Of a DNA stretch of 36,851 nucleotides, positions 17,346 through 26,457 are shown in pieces. How positions within the stretch are numbered: position 1 is the first letter of the stretch; each line of letters starts with the position of its first letter. The DNA is from Candidatus Omnitrophota bacterium (lineage in GTDB: Bacteria; Omnitrophota; Gorgyraeia; Gygaellales; Profunditerraquicolaceae). A model generated the notes under the pieces. It was not told the DNA's origin. It was given only the letters and a program-made list of their open reading frames with translations, and did not search any database. The position numbers were made by a program, and so were the translations under genes. The stretch covers positions 1 through 36,851 of the forward strand of contig JAGVER010000015.1 of the NCBI GenBank assembly GCA_020058085.1. The letters run 5' to 3'.

Positions 17346-18784
17346 GCTATCTTTATCTCTTCAATATGAAGGGTAGGATTAGAGACAAGGTTAATTTTAA
17401 CCTTAAACTTATACTCAATTGTCTTTAAATCTTCTTTGTTCTTCAAGATTTCATCAATGATTGAAGGTGACACGGTAAGGTTGACTTCCTTTAAAACCTT
17501 CCCTTTTAAGAATCGTTTGAGCTCTTTTAAAGCATAAATTGCTATAGTCATAGGAGACTTAACTTTGCCCCTACCACCGCAATAAGGACAGAGTTGATAT
17601 GAAAGCATCTGCACCGTTTTATGAATCCGCTCGCGGGTCATCTCTACCACGCCAAATTTAGAGATACCCAGAATATCGTATTTTGCCCGGTCATTACTTA
17701 ATGCTTTTTTAAGCGTACTTAGAACTTCCCGACGGTGATTTTCCTTTTCCATATCAATAAAGTCGATCACGATTATCCCGCCTAAATCGCGTAAAATTAG
17801 CTGCCTTGCCGCTTCCTGAGCCGCTTCGCAGTTTACCTTAAAAGCAGTCTCCTCCTGACTAAATTTTTTCTTGAATCCGCCGCTGTTTACATCAATAACT
17901 ACTAAGCCTTCCGTAGGTTCAATTACCAGATATGCCTTTGACTTTAAATAAACCCTACTTTCGTATATACGGCTAATCTGTTTTTCTATATCTTTTTCCG
18001 CAAATAACTCATCTCCGCGGTAAAACTCTACCTTTTTAGCAAGATAGCTTAAAAATGTACGCATAAAATGCTGGATGCGGTAAAACTCAGGTTTAGAGTC
18101 AACTAAAAGCTTAGAAACATCCTCGGTAAATGAATCACGGATTGCCCTTAATGTAAGATCGTATTCTTCGTAAATTAGACTGGGCGCTTTTTTCTGTCCA
18201 ATGGTCCTCTCGAGCCTTTTCCATAATTTATAGAGGAATTGGGCATCGCGCATTAATTCCTGCTTAGACTTATCACAAGCAGCAGTGCGCACGATAAAAC
18301 CAACATCTTTAGGAAGTTTTAAATCGTTAAATATCTGGCGCAGCCGCTTTCTCTCAACCTCATCTTCAATCCTGCGCGATATACCCACCTGTTTATCCTG
18401 AGGCATAATTACAAGATACCGTCCAGCTAAACCAATGTGCGTAGAGAGGCGCGGGCCCTTAGTTCCAAAAGACTCCTTAACAACTTGGACTAAGACTTCT
18501 TGGCCTTTCTTAATCTCCTTAGGGGCTTGAGCCTTAGGCGTATCCACAGATTCAAAAGCAAACTCTATCTCTGATAAATAAAGAAAACCCTTCTTAACTA
18601 AACCTATATCCACAAACGCGGCTCCTAAAGAAGGCAAAACCGCATCAATTCTCCCCTTATAAATATTTCCTACGATAGTCCTATCCTGCGGACGCTCAAT
18701 ATAATATTCCTGAAGCTGACCTTCAGAGACTATCGCAACACGCTTCTCTTGAGGTTCTACATTAATTAAAATTTCCCTGGACAT
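17342..18784 (-). CDS. rng: Ribonuclease G/E
   Basis: A 480-aa endoribonuclease for rRNA processing and mRNA turnover. An S1-like RNA-binding region lies near 38-120 (GRIDAVLPSLGAAFVDIG). The catalytic Mg-binding aspartates are Asp298 in VIDVNSGG and Asp341/Asp344 in VIDFIDM, and the Zn-link motif CPYC is at 399-402. There is no long C-terminal scaffold, so RNase G rather than full RNase E. The gene begins within the end of the DUF2344 gene (23-bp overlap). Confidence 0.95.
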   Translation of the reverse strand: MSREILINVEPQEKRVAIVSEGQLQEYYIERPQDRTIVGNIYKGRIDAVLPSLGAAFVDIGLVKKGFLYLSEIEFAFESVDTPKAQAPKEIKKGQEVLVQVVKESFGTKGPRLSTHIGLAGRYLVIMPQDKQVGISRRIEDEVERKRLRQIFNDLKLPKDVGFIVRTAACDKSKQELMRDAQFLYKLWKRLERTIGQKKAPSLIYEEYDLTLRAIRDSFTEDVSKLLVDSKPEFYRIQHFMRTFLSYLAKKVEFYRGDELFAEKDIEKQISRIYESRVYLKSKAYLVIEPTEGLVVIDVNSGGFKKKFSQEETAFKVNCEAAQEAARQLILRDLGGIIVIDFIDMEKENHRREVLSTLKKALSNDRAKYDILGISKFGVVEMTRERIHKTVQMLSYQLCPYCGGRGKVKSPMTIAIYALKELKRFLKGKVLKEVNLTVSPSIIDEILKNKEDLKTIEYKFKVKINLVSNPTLHIEEIKIA

Positions 18785-19067
18785 CTTTTATTCTAATCCC
18801 TTCTGGTAGTTGCGGCTGAAGTTTATCTCTGAATTCTTCCGGAGAGACTGGAAACCTTAAGGCAATGGCCGCTTCTTCATGCTCGCTCTCTAGTCCTAAT
18901 TTTAAAGCTCTTTTTAAGCTAAGCTTTGGATGCGGAGAAAAACCCTCGGACAATTTAAGCGGTAGATCTGCCCTGCGCATCGCGCGCATGAATAAACGCA
19001 TCAAATCTAAATGCGAAATATACTTCATCATCCCAACTTTAGTAAAAACAAAATTTATCCTATACAC
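18762..19067 (-). CDS. DUF2344 / TIGR03936 protein, short form
   Basis: A 101-aa protein with the family's opening VGMMKYISHLDLMRLFMRAM and LSEGFSPHPKLS. Members are usually about twice as long and are found beside or fused to a radical SAM protein (TIGR03960) and upstream of rng. Here only the N-terminal half is present, followed at once by rng, and the radical SAM partner is not in the window. The GTG start overlaps the pilQ stop by 1 nt. Function in the family is not established; some role in RNA modification is suspected from context. Confidence 0.82.
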   Translation of the reverse strand: MYRINFVFTKVGMMKYISHLDLMRLFMRAMRRADLPLKLSEGFSPHPKLSLKRALKLGLESEHEEAAIALRFPVSPEEFRDKLQPQLPEGIRIKDVQGNFN

Positions 19068-20785
19068 TACTTTTTCTTTTTATCCGCAGGCTCAGCCCTT
19101 AATTCTATCTTTTGATCTAAGCGTTTCTCTAATCTCGCCAACTCTTGAGGGGTCAATTCGCCTTCTTGAATTATGCGGGCTTTAATAAAAATCAAGAGGT
19201 CAATTTTCTGCGTATCATTTGTCTCGCGGCCAAAGAATTTTCCAACCCAAGGTAATTTGCTAATAAAAGGAATCCCGATAAACTCTTTGCCCTTAACATC
19301 CTTTAGCAACCCACCGATAACCACCGTCTCACCGTCTCTAAGTAAAACTTGAGTCTGGGCTTCGCGCACATCAATAATCGGATATTTTGTCTCGGTAGTA
19401 GATTTAGTAGATCCAGTACCAGCTGTAGATGTAGCTGTAACATTAGAACTAGAAGAAGTGATGCTAGGATGAATAATCATATTAATATAGCCTTCTTCGC
19501 TTATCTGGGGCACAACATTTAATCTAATACCTATCTCCTGATAATAATCTAGAGTCTGGGTAACTGTTGCTCCAGATCCGGTATCTGTACCTGCAGTAAC
19601 CGTAGATCCAAGTATGGGAGTATGATACCCAACCAACATAGAGGCTTCCTGGTTATCAAGAGTAAGGATGCTTGGCGCAGATAATGTATTTGTATCAGCA
19701 TTATCCTCTAAGGCATGTATAACTGCCTCAAACTTAGTACCGGTCAATTTCTGAAAGACAAATTCAGCGCCTGCATTATAAGGCTCATACCCTAAAATTC
19801 CGGTTGATGATGGCCCGAATAAAGACGGAGTCAGAGCTGAACCAATAGTACCTCCATGCCCTCCTATTTCCTTTCCGGAAGCAACATCCTGCATGGTAAT
19901 TGTATTGGTTCTTGCAGTATTATTGCCTCCTAACCCCCAATCAAAACCAATATCTCTTAACTTATTACGATTAACCTCTATAATCTTTGTTTCAATAAGG
20001 ACTTGTTTTGGCTTCACATCAATCTTAGGCAATATTTCAGTGCGGATCCTATCTAAAAAACTAATAGTGTCGGTAACAATGAGCATTTTAGATTTTACCG
20101 AAGGGTCAAATTCCGCTTTTTTCATTACTGCCTCGCCCGTAGCGCTTTTTTCATATGAGACAGTCTCTGATTTTGCGGCTCCCGCGTTTTCTCTTGCTAG
20201 GGCTGCGCTAGTGTTTCCCGTATCCTTACCTATCTTAAATGTGCCGAATTGCCAACCCTTTTGGCCGCGGGCATAAAGAACCGAGGTTTTGCCGCGCGGA
20301 GAAAGTAATGGTATGATGATCTTTTGCGCATCCTGCGCGTCAAGAAACTTTAAGGTAAAAATCTCTGTTTGAAGCGGCTCCTCGGATGCGATCTTGGCAA
20401 CATTCTCTATCTTGGTAACAAGAATAATATTTCCTTGTTTCTGATAGCCAAAACCATAAGTCTTTAAAATTACATCTAGAGCCCTTTCCCAAGGCACATC
20501 AACCATCCTAATGGTAACATTGCCAAGTACATCCGGAGTTGTCACAATATTGGTCCCTGCCTTTAAAGAGATAATCTTCAGGACATTATGAATATCTGCT
20601 TCGTTAAAATCCAAGGTCACGTTTTCGCTGGTACTTAAATTATTTTCGGCTGAACTCTTTATTACCTGCTGCACCGGCTGAATTTCTACCACCTCTAGCG
20701 GCAAAGTCTGCTCCTCCGCTATTACCGAAATAAAAGAGATAAATATTAGTACCGCGCAAGAGCTTAATATTTTTTTAACAATCAT
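19067..20785 (-). CDS. pilQ: Type IV pilus secretin PilQ
   Basis: A 572-aa outer-membrane secretin through which the pilus leaves the cell. A signal peptide (about 1-23, ending near SVIAEEQ) is followed by a secretin short N-terminal (STN) domain near 56-124 and a low-complexity linker. The C-terminal secretin domain has NVVPQISEEGYINMIIHP and RDGETVVIGGLLKD. No AMIN domains precede STN, so the periplasmic part is short. AAGGAGGG lies upstream and the ATG overlaps the pilP stop. Confidence 0.95.
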   Translation of the reverse strand: MIVKKILSSCAVLIFISFISVIAEEQTLPLEVVEIQPVQQVIKSSAENNLSTSENVTLDFNEADIHNVLKIISLKAGTNIVTTPDVLGNVTIRMVDVPWERALDVILKTYGFGYQKQGNIILVTKIENVAKIASEEPLQTEIFTLKFLDAQDAQKIIIPLLSPRGKTSVLYARGQKGWQFGTFKIGKDTGNTSAALARENAGAAKSETVSYEKSATGEAVMKKAEFDPSVKSKMLIVTDTISFLDRIRTEILPKIDVKPKQVLIETKIIEVNRNKLRDIGFDWGLGGNNTARTNTITMQDVASGKEIGGHGGTIGSALTPSLFGPSSTGILGYEPYNAGAEFVFQKLTGTKFEAVIHALEDNADTNTLSAPSILTLDNQEASMLVGYHTPILGSTVTAGTDTGSGATVTQTLDYYQEIGIRLNVVPQISEEGYINMIIHPSITSSSSNVTATSTAGTGSTKSTTETKYPIIDVREAQTQVLLRDGETVVIGGLLKDVKGKEFIGIPFISKLPWVGKFFGRETNDTQKIDLLIFIKARIIQEGELTPQELARLEKRLDQKIELRAEPADKKKK

Positions 20786-21240
20786 TCCCCCTCCTTACTT
20801 AACTCAACTTCAAAAGGTTGACCATCTTTTATAAAGATGACTTTTTTCTCTTCGATCTTAAGCACTTGATAATCACCTACAAAATCTCCCACCTTAACCA
20901 CTAATCCGTTAACTATGGCATAAGACATGGAGATCTTGTCATAAATTATTCCCTCAAGCTCAAGCCCTTCAGTTACTGAACGAGACTTTATCTTAATGAA
21001 CCTACCCTCTGGAGTAACTAACGGCATAAAAGGATCTCGTTCTCCCTTAGCATCATAAATGAAATCACCTTGCGCAAAAGAGAAACAATATACTAAAACG
21101 AAAAATAAATTCAGCAGAAATATTATTTTTAGTTTATACTTTCGCGGCCTAAAGTCTGCACTCTTTAGAGCACAAATGAGAGATATCCGCTCAAGTATTT
21201 CATTTAGGAAATCTCTGTAAGAAACTTTATTTCTTAACAT
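20782..21240 (-). CDS. pilP: Pilus assembly protein PilP with element-derived N-terminal extension
   Basis: A 152-aa PilP-like protein. The conserved part is RDPFMPLV near residue 68 and a C-terminal beta domain (LEGIIYD, VKVGDFVGDYQVLKI) that docks on PilQ. A hydrophobic signal/anchor (38-56) would normally be at the N-terminus, but about 36 residues precede it; residues 11-36 are encoded by a family A palindromic element. No alternative start lies between element and anchor, so the extended form seems to be the one made. The ATG is inside the end of pilO. Confidence 0.88.
   Translation of the reverse strand: MLRNKVSYRDFLNEILERISLICALKSADFRPRKYKLKIIFLLNLFFVLVYCFSFAQGDFIYDAKGERDPFMPLVTPEGRFIKIKSRSVTEGLELEGIIYDKISMSYAIVNGLVVKVGDFVGDYQVLKIEEKKVIFIKDGQPFEVELSKEGE
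21133..21208. repeat. Family A palindromic element, copy in pilP
   Basis: Outer arms ATACTTTCGCGGCC (21136-21149) and CCGCTCAAGTAT (21187-21198) enclose an inner hairpin around CTCTTTAGAG. The right flank TTTCATTTAGGAAA continues with similarity to the proB copy as far as GAAACTTTAT near 21230. It is translated in frame as PilP residues 11-36. Confidence 0.88.
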
Positions 21241-21808
21241 AGGTTTTAAGCGTTAAACTTACTCTCTGCCTTAATACTTCCTCTGGCCGTGCTTCTATTT
21301 TAAAGCTCTCTACGGAAATAAACGTCTGGCTATTTTCCAAATCATTAATAAATTTGCCTAAATTATGATAACCGCATATTAAATCCAAACTTATAGAAAC
21401 CGGGCTAAATTTAAGAGAAGCAGCTGCCTTCTGCGTATCACGAGAAGGTTTAATCTGCAATATCCTAACATTATTAGCATTGCCTATTTTTGAAATATCC
21501 TGCAATAGAGAAGCCAGCTGGTAATCAAATATAATTTTCTTAGCCTTGCCCTGGGACAGATTCTTCTGCTGCGATTTCATATCCTGCATATTCTTTAACC
21601 CAAAATCCAGCACTTTAAAGTCATTCTTTAATTTTACCATCCCATCAGCTGACTTTTTTGCCCAATTCATCTGGGCTTTGAGCAAGAAATTAAAATCTAG
21701 ATATAAAAACATGGTGCTTATAATCAGAATCAAAACTATCTTCTTGTTATCCAAGGCAAATTTCTCTATTAAATTAACCTTTTTTATCTCTTCTATCAAT
21801 TTAATCAT
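21227..21808 (-). CDS. pilO: Pilus assembly protein PilO
   Basis: A 193-aa inner-membrane protein of the alignment complex. One membrane helix near 23-42 (KKIVLILIISTMFLYLDFNF), then a coiled-coil stretch and a ferredoxin-like periplasmic domain (GYHNLGKFINDLE, FISVESFKIEA). Its start overlaps pilN by 4 bp. It pairs with PilN and links to PilP. Confidence 0.9.
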   Translation of the reverse strand: MIKLIEEIKKVNLIEKFALDNKKIVLILIISTMFLYLDFNFLLKAQMNWAKKSADGMVKLKNDFKVLDFGLKNMQDMKSQQKNLSQGKAKKIIFDYQLASLLQDISKIGNANNVRILQIKPSRDTQKAAASLKFSPVSISLDLICGYHNLGKFINDLENSQTFISVESFKIEARPEEVLRQRVSLTLKTYVKK

Positions 21809-22398
21809 TTTAAAGTTCCAACTAAATTAAAATCTGCAACTTCATATCCACCTATAACTTCTTTTTGTATTGAACTTAATTCTAAAGAATTGAAATTTTT
21901 GACAAAATCAGGCCTATTCTTTAAATCATCAATGAAATTGCGGAGCAAAGAAACTTCTTCTTTAGTTAAGGATACCACTTTGCCCTGTAAATGAAACGTT
22001 TTTCCTGAAACTGAGATTACTTCAAACCATATTCCGGGAGGAAGAACTAAGCTTAATCTATTCAATTTCTCGGCCCAATTTATACGTTCATTTAACAACT
22101 TTTGTATATCTTTAGAGTCTCCAGAATAGAGCATTTGTTCATTATTAAAGTCTTCTAAGGTTTTTCTTTCCGGTAACATTCTCTCCCATTTATTTTTTAA
22201 CGCGTTTAACTGCGAGGATCGAGCTACCCCTAAGAAAACGATAATAATATGCACCATAATCAATAACACAAAAATTAGAGGGACTAACAAAATAAATTGT
22301 TGCGCTCCCGGCTTAACGCTTACCCTTACAGACTGCGCCTTTACGGGCTTAACAACTCTATTCCTTAATTCTTCCGGTAATAAGTTTATCTCGATCAT
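21805..22398 (-). CDS. pilN: Pilus assembly protein PilN
   Basis: A 197-aa inner-membrane protein. The N-terminal INLLPEELRN is the conserved cytoplasmic hook that binds PilM; a membrane helix lies near 33-56, followed by coiled coil and a periplasmic alpha/beta domain. It begins 2 bp after the pilM stop. Confidence 0.93.
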   Translation of the reverse strand: MIEINLLPEELRNRVVKPVKAQSVRVSVKPGAQQFILLVPLIFVLLIMVHIIIVFLGVARSSQLNALKNKWERMLPERKTLEDFNNEQMLYSGDSKDIQKLLNERINWAEKLNRLSLVLPPGIWFEVISVSGKTFHLQGKVVSLTKEEVSLLRNFIDDLKNRPDFVKNFNSLELSSIQKEVIGGYEVADFNLVGTLK

Positions 22399-22400
22399 CT

Positions 22401-23435
22401 TTAGTTATTACGTAATGCCAAACCTACGGCTACGCTAAGCTCGCCTGATGATTTCTTAAGTTTCTCCGCGTCTATATTTTCTGGGATTTTTATCTTCTTA
22501 AAGGGATCCCAATATTCAACTTCAATACTTAATAAATGAGCCAACATTTCTTTTAAACCCTCAAACTTAGCGCTGCCTCCACTTAAAAAAACTTTGCTCA
22601 CATTTGAAGCCCCTTGACTCTCATAATAATCAAACGAAGTCCTAATCTCCCTTGCTAAATTTATCAAAGCAGACTCTATCCCTGCGTTTATTTTGCTTAG
22701 CTTCTCCTTATCCGGATTGATCTTTAAGTTCTCCGCATTAGCAAAATCAATACTAAAAATATCCGCGATCTTCTGGGTAAAGGTATTACCAGCAATTTGC
22801 AAATCACGGCTTAGGCGCGGAATGCCATTATCTAATATATCCAAATTACTCATTGAAGATCCAATATTAAGAAGCGCAATGGCCTTATGCTCTTGACTAT
22901 CCTCCTTGAAGGGATAATTAAAATTAAAGGCATTGAGCAAAGCTATGGAATCAATATCTATAATATTTGTTCGGCATCCTAGGCCTTCAATTAGCTTTAA
23001 ACGCTGATTAACCAAATCTTTTTTTACTGCGGCAATTAAAACCAGCATTTTATTATCGGGTAGGTCATCCTTCAGGATATACCCATCCAGATTTACATCC
23101 GCGATAGAAAAAGGTATATGTTTTTGTGCCTCGAACTTAAGCGCCTGTTTTAGTTCCGCGCTATTCATACGGACAAAATTTACATAGCGGATTACGCTCT
23201 GCTGTCCAGAGACGGAAATATTAACTAAATCCCCACCGGAATGAGATTGTAAAATATGACTTAAAACTTCTCCCAGCTCAAACCGCGCAGGTTCAATATC
23301 AAAACCGCAAAGTTCAGCCTGATCTTTAGCTAGTTTTAGTTTAACCACTTTTATCTGGGATACTCCGATATCTACCCCTATGGAAAACTTATCTTTAGAT
23401 AAGCCAATTTTTATTTTAGATAATATATTTTTCAT
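22401..23435 (-). CDS. pilM: Pilus assembly ATPase-fold protein PilM
   Basis: A 344-aa actin-like cytoplasmic protein. The first phosphate loop reads GVDIGVSQIKVVKL (about 20-33); a second, KVFLSGGSAKFEGL, is near 281-294. PilM binds PilN at the inner face of the membrane and organises pilus assembly. It opens the core pilMNOPQ operon, directly after two pilin-like genes. Confidence 0.94.
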   Translation of the reverse strand: MKNILSKIKIGLSKDKFSIGVDIGVSQIKVVKLKLAKDQAELCGFDIEPARFELGEVLSHILQSHSGGDLVNISVSGQQSVIRYVNFVRMNSAELKQALKFEAQKHIPFSIADVNLDGYILKDDLPDNKMLVLIAAVKKDLVNQRLKLIEGLGCRTNIIDIDSIALLNAFNFNYPFKEDSQEHKAIALLNIGSSMSNLDILDNGIPRLSRDLQIAGNTFTQKIADIFSIDFANAENLKINPDKEKLSKINAGIESALINLAREIRTSFDYYESQGASNVSKVFLSGGSAKFEGLKEMLAHLLSIEVEYWDPFKKIKIPENIDAEKLKKSSGELSVAVGLALRNN

Positions 23436-23454
23436 ATTAATCGTAATTATTCAA

Positions 23455-23868
23455 CTACTCTTTTTTATCGCAGTCTTCCGATATCAAAAGATTTCCCGTA
23501 GTAACAGTAAATGCGAGCTTACCGGTTAATTTGCATTTAGTCGGAAAAGCATAACAACTATACCCTGAAGAATCTAATCTGGTGCAGCTATAGCTATACC
23601 CCTTGATTGAAGGTTCTGCCGCGTAATCTTTATCTAAATACGCGGGCTTAGACTGGCTTAAAATAGAGAGAGCCTTAGGATAAATTCCTTGATTATCACG
23701 GGCATAATTATCTAAAGCGGTAGCGATTGATTTTAATGTAGATTGAGCCATAGCCTCATTCTGGCTGTTAGTTATTTCTATAATTTTCCCAATGACAACC
23801 CTTAATAAGAGTGCACTTAAGGCGATAACTACCATTATTAAAACAAAGCTTTTTGCCTTCTCTCCCAT
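23455..23868 (-). CDS. Pilin-like protein without canonical cleavage residues
   Basis: A protein of about 137 aa with a short basic leader (MGEKAKS), an N-terminal hydrophobic helix (FVLIMVVIALSALLL) and a helix followed by a small cysteine-bearing domain, as in type IV pilins. The residue before the helix is Ser rather than Gly, and the position normally held by Glu5 is Met, so processing by prepilin peptidase is doubtful. Start is uncertain: ATGs at 23907, 23877 and 23868 are all in frame and none has a good ribosome site. Probably a minor pilus or tip component, by position. Confidence 0.72.
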   Translation of the reverse strand: MGEKAKSFVLIMVVIALSALLLRVVIGKIIEITNSQNEAMAQSTLKSIATALDNYARDNQGIYPKALSILSQSKPAYLDKDYAAEPSIKGYSYSCTRLDSSGYSCYAFPTKCKLTGKLAFTVTTGNLLISEDCDKKE

Positions 23869-23878
23869 TATTATCATA

Positions 23879-24331
23879 TTAATTATAAATCTTAAAATCC
23901 GTATCACCAGGACTTGCAGTATCGCTTCTCCTGATTATCCCGCCGGTTACGATCTGGTAGTTATGATCCGAGAGAGCCTCACTGACCGCCATTGCGCGAA
24001 TATCATAACCCCCTTGATCTATTGAACCCGGAATATAACGGAAATGGCCAACTTGGCCTATGCTTATAAAATCCTGCGGAGCGCATCTAGAATCAACTAA
24101 AAACTGTAGATTTGTTTCATCATTATTTAGAGAATATATCCCAGCATGCCCGGCAGCGTATATCTCAAAACTGGCAGCAATACTCTTTAAATTTGCTTGA
24201 GCATTTGATTCATTAGCCATCTTTCTTAGTTTAACCCCCTGTACTATCGCCATAATCAACAAAAAAGAAATAATGAAAACTACGAACATTATCTCCATGA
24301 GGGTAAACCCCTTTCGCTTTTTATTTTTCAT
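23879..24331 (-). CDS. Prepilin-like minor pilin
   Basis: A protein of about 150 aa with a class III leader: MKNKKRKG then FTLMEIMFVVFIIS, with Gly at -1 and Glu at +5 of the mature chain. The rest is a globular domain resembling minor pilins. The longer frame from 24379 adds residues with no ribosome site, so the ATG at 24331 is preferred (24337 is also possible). It is just upstream of the second pilin-like gene and pilM. Confidence 0.85.
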   Translation of the reverse strand: MKNKKRKGFTLMEIMFVVFIISFLLIMAIVQGVKLRKMANESNAQANLKSIAASFEIYAAGHAGIYSLNNDETNLQFLVDSRCAPQDFISIGQVGHFRYIPGSIDQGGYDIRAMAVSEALSDHNYQIVTGGIIRRSDTASPGDTDFKIYN

Positions 24332-24379
24332 AGGCATAATTTTAGCATAAAATGCAATCTTAGCAATCATTTTTTGCAA

Positions 24380-24401
24380 GAAAATCGCAGAGGCGATTTT
24401 C
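24380..24401 (-). repeat. Small perfect hairpin after the TPR gene
   Basis: GAAAATCGC and GCGATTTTC flank AGAG between the TPR gene stop and the pilin-like gene. There is no U-tract, so it is probably an RNA processing or stability hairpin rather than a terminator. Confidence 0.6.
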
Positions 24402-24421
24402 AGTGGTTAGAAAAGTGCTTT

Positions 24422-26392
24422 TTACTTTTCTACACCATAAATAATTTTGGTAAGGAAACCCTTGGCCTTCAAATGATTAGGATTTATTTTCAGTGCTCTC
24501 TTGATTGCAGAAACAGCCTCTCTTTTTGAACCTAGATTCCAATAAGCCAACCCGAGATTAAAATAAGCATCAGCGTAGCGCGGCTCAAGCTCCACTGACT
24601 TCTTAAAAGCAAAAACCGCTGCCTGGAATAATCCTCGAATAGCAAACTCTACGCCCAAATCATTATACAACTTTACCGCGGCGGTCAACTTAACGGATTT
24701 TAGGTACTTATTAATTATAGTGGGATAATCATTCTTCTCTTTAAATGAATCTGTAATCTCGGGAATAGAATTAAGAACCTCCCTAGTTGACAACTGAAGT
24801 TTACCTTGAGCCTGATAAATTTTAGCGATATTAAAATGAGTGAAATTTAACTTAGGATCAAGCTTTAATGCCAAGAAATAACTCTCCAGGGCTTTGTCCC
24901 AGAGGCCCTCGACTTCATAGATACAACCTATATTATTTTCTATCTCTCCAAGCTTTAAGAGAGGCGCGGACTTTTTGATCAATTCATACTCTCTCTTGGC
25001 ATCATCAAACCTACCGATCTTAAAATAAACATTCGCCAGATTAGAACGCGCTTCAATAAGGTCTGGTTTAATCTCTAACGCCTTCTTGTATTCAAATATC
25101 GCCTTCTGATACATATTATGGCGGTATTCGTACTCCGTACCTAAATTATTATGAGACTGAAAACTATCCGGGGAGTATCTTATATTTTTTTCATAAAATA
25201 CAACCGGATCCTGCCAGTCGGCATTGCGAGAAAAAGTAAGCATTCCATAAAACAAAATGAGGACTATTGCGGAAAGAATAAACAGTCCTTTCCTTAAATA
25301 CCTGTTTAATAAATACACTACCATAACAAAAAAACTTATAGAAGATAGGTAAATAAAATGTTCGGCGATAAAGGCGTTTATAGGAAAAACCCCTGACTGC
25401 GGGAGTAAGAAGATTATAGCCCAAAATAACATGAAACAAAACACTTGACTGCCTCTTCTACGAGATAAGATACGCCAACAACAAAGACAAATCATTCCTA
25501 AAATAAACCAAGAAAGAAATAGACCTAAGAATGTGGATGGACGAATTATTGTCCAGCTCATATGTAAGCCAATTGGTAAAGATAAAAGCTTGAAATAGGT
25601 AAAGGCGACTTTAGGCAAAACAGTTATTCTTAAAATAAGAGGATATTCTGTTAACGCCGCAGGCCTAAAAGTCGCAAAATTAAAAATAGTCAACCTTAAA
25701 ACAATATAACCTAAAGCAATTATGATATAAGGTAAAACCGGCTTGATAATCTCCGCCGGCATCTTGCATGAATCCCTGCGGAAATAAAAAAGATAAGCTA
25801 AAATAACTAATGGAAAGACCAAAGATAATTCTTTGGATAATAAAGCTAAGATAAAGGCAAGAAAAGATAGAACAAGATAGGTTAACTTAGGTTTATAACC
25901 TTTGCCTTGGGCGCGTATAAACAAAATTAGCGAAGAGAATAAAAATACCCCCATGAGCATCTCTGCCCTACCAGAAATATAAGTAACTACCTCTGTATTC
26001 AACGGGCTTATACTAAAAAACGCCGCGCTTAAAAACGATACGCTAAAACTGGCAATAATATTGCGCAGAAATAAAAAAACCAGAAATGATACCAAGATTT
26101 GAAGCAGGATATTGGTAATATGATAACCGACCGGATCTAACTGCCAGAAATAATAATCCCAGATAAAAGAAAGAGCTTGTAAAGGACGGTAGAAATTGGA
26201 ACCAGATAAGGTACCGGCGTATAAATCATCCGAGAAGATCTTAAGCCCATTATGCCAATCTTGGATAAATGGATTTTTTACAATCAGGCCGATATCATCC
26301 CAGATAAATGGGCTATGCAGGGAATTAGAATAAACGACAAAAGATAAAACACTAATTACCAAAAATACCAATAATATTCTAAGCTTGGGCAT
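24422..26392 (-). CDS. TMTC-like membrane glycosyltransferase with C-terminal TPR repeats
   Basis: A 656-aa protein. Roughly residues 1-390 hold about ten or more membrane helices with a WDD motif in the first outer loop (SPFIWDDIGL), typical of GT-C glycosyltransferases that take sugar from a lipid carrier. The last 260 residues are TPR repeats (for example YADAYFNLGLAYWNLGSKREAV). This is the layout of TMTC-type O-mannosyltransferases. It is directly behind the major pilin gene, so pilin or other surface-protein glycosylation is an attractive inference, not shown by sequence. Confidence 0.82.
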   Translation of the reverse strand: MPKLRILLVFLVISVLSFVVYSNSLHSPFIWDDIGLIVKNPFIQDWHNGLKIFSDDLYAGTLSGSNFYRPLQALSFIWDYYFWQLDPVGYHITNILLQILVSFLVFLFLRNIIASFSVSFLSAAFFSISPLNTEVVTYISGRAEMLMGVFLFSSLILFIRAQGKGYKPKLTYLVLSFLAFILALLSKELSLVFPLVILAYLFYFRRDSCKMPAEIIKPVLPYIIIALGYIVLRLTIFNFATFRPAALTEYPLILRITVLPKVAFTYFKLLSLPIGLHMSWTIIRPSTFLGLFLSWFILGMICLCCWRILSRRRGSQVFCFMLFWAIIFLLPQSGVFPINAFIAEHFIYLSSISFFVMVVYLLNRYLRKGLFILSAIVLILFYGMLTFSRNADWQDPVVFYEKNIRYSPDSFQSHNNLGTEYEYRHNMYQKAIFEYKKALEIKPDLIEARSNLANVYFKIGRFDDAKREYELIKKSAPLLKLGEIENNIGCIYEVEGLWDKALESYFLALKLDPKLNFTHFNIAKIYQAQGKLQLSTREVLNSIPEITDSFKEKNDYPTIINKYLKSVKLTAAVKLYNDLGVEFAIRGLFQAAVFAFKKSVELEPRYADAYFNLGLAYWNLGSKREAVSAIKRALKINPNHLKAKGFLTKIIYGVEK

Positions 26393-26401
26393 ATAATACT
26401 A

Positions 26402-26428
26402 AAGGGGAGGAGATTTCTCCCCTCCCCT
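26402..26428 (-). terminator. Hairpin between pilin and TPR gene
   Basis: AGGGGAGG (26403-26410) pairs with CCTCCCCT (26421-26428); on the minus strand it follows the pilin stop and is followed by TTTAGTATT. It could reduce read-through from the abundant pilin mRNA into the glycosyltransferase or stabilise the pilin message. Confidence 0.55.
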
Positions 26429-26457
26429 ATTTCTAACTATTCACAAACAACCTACTT

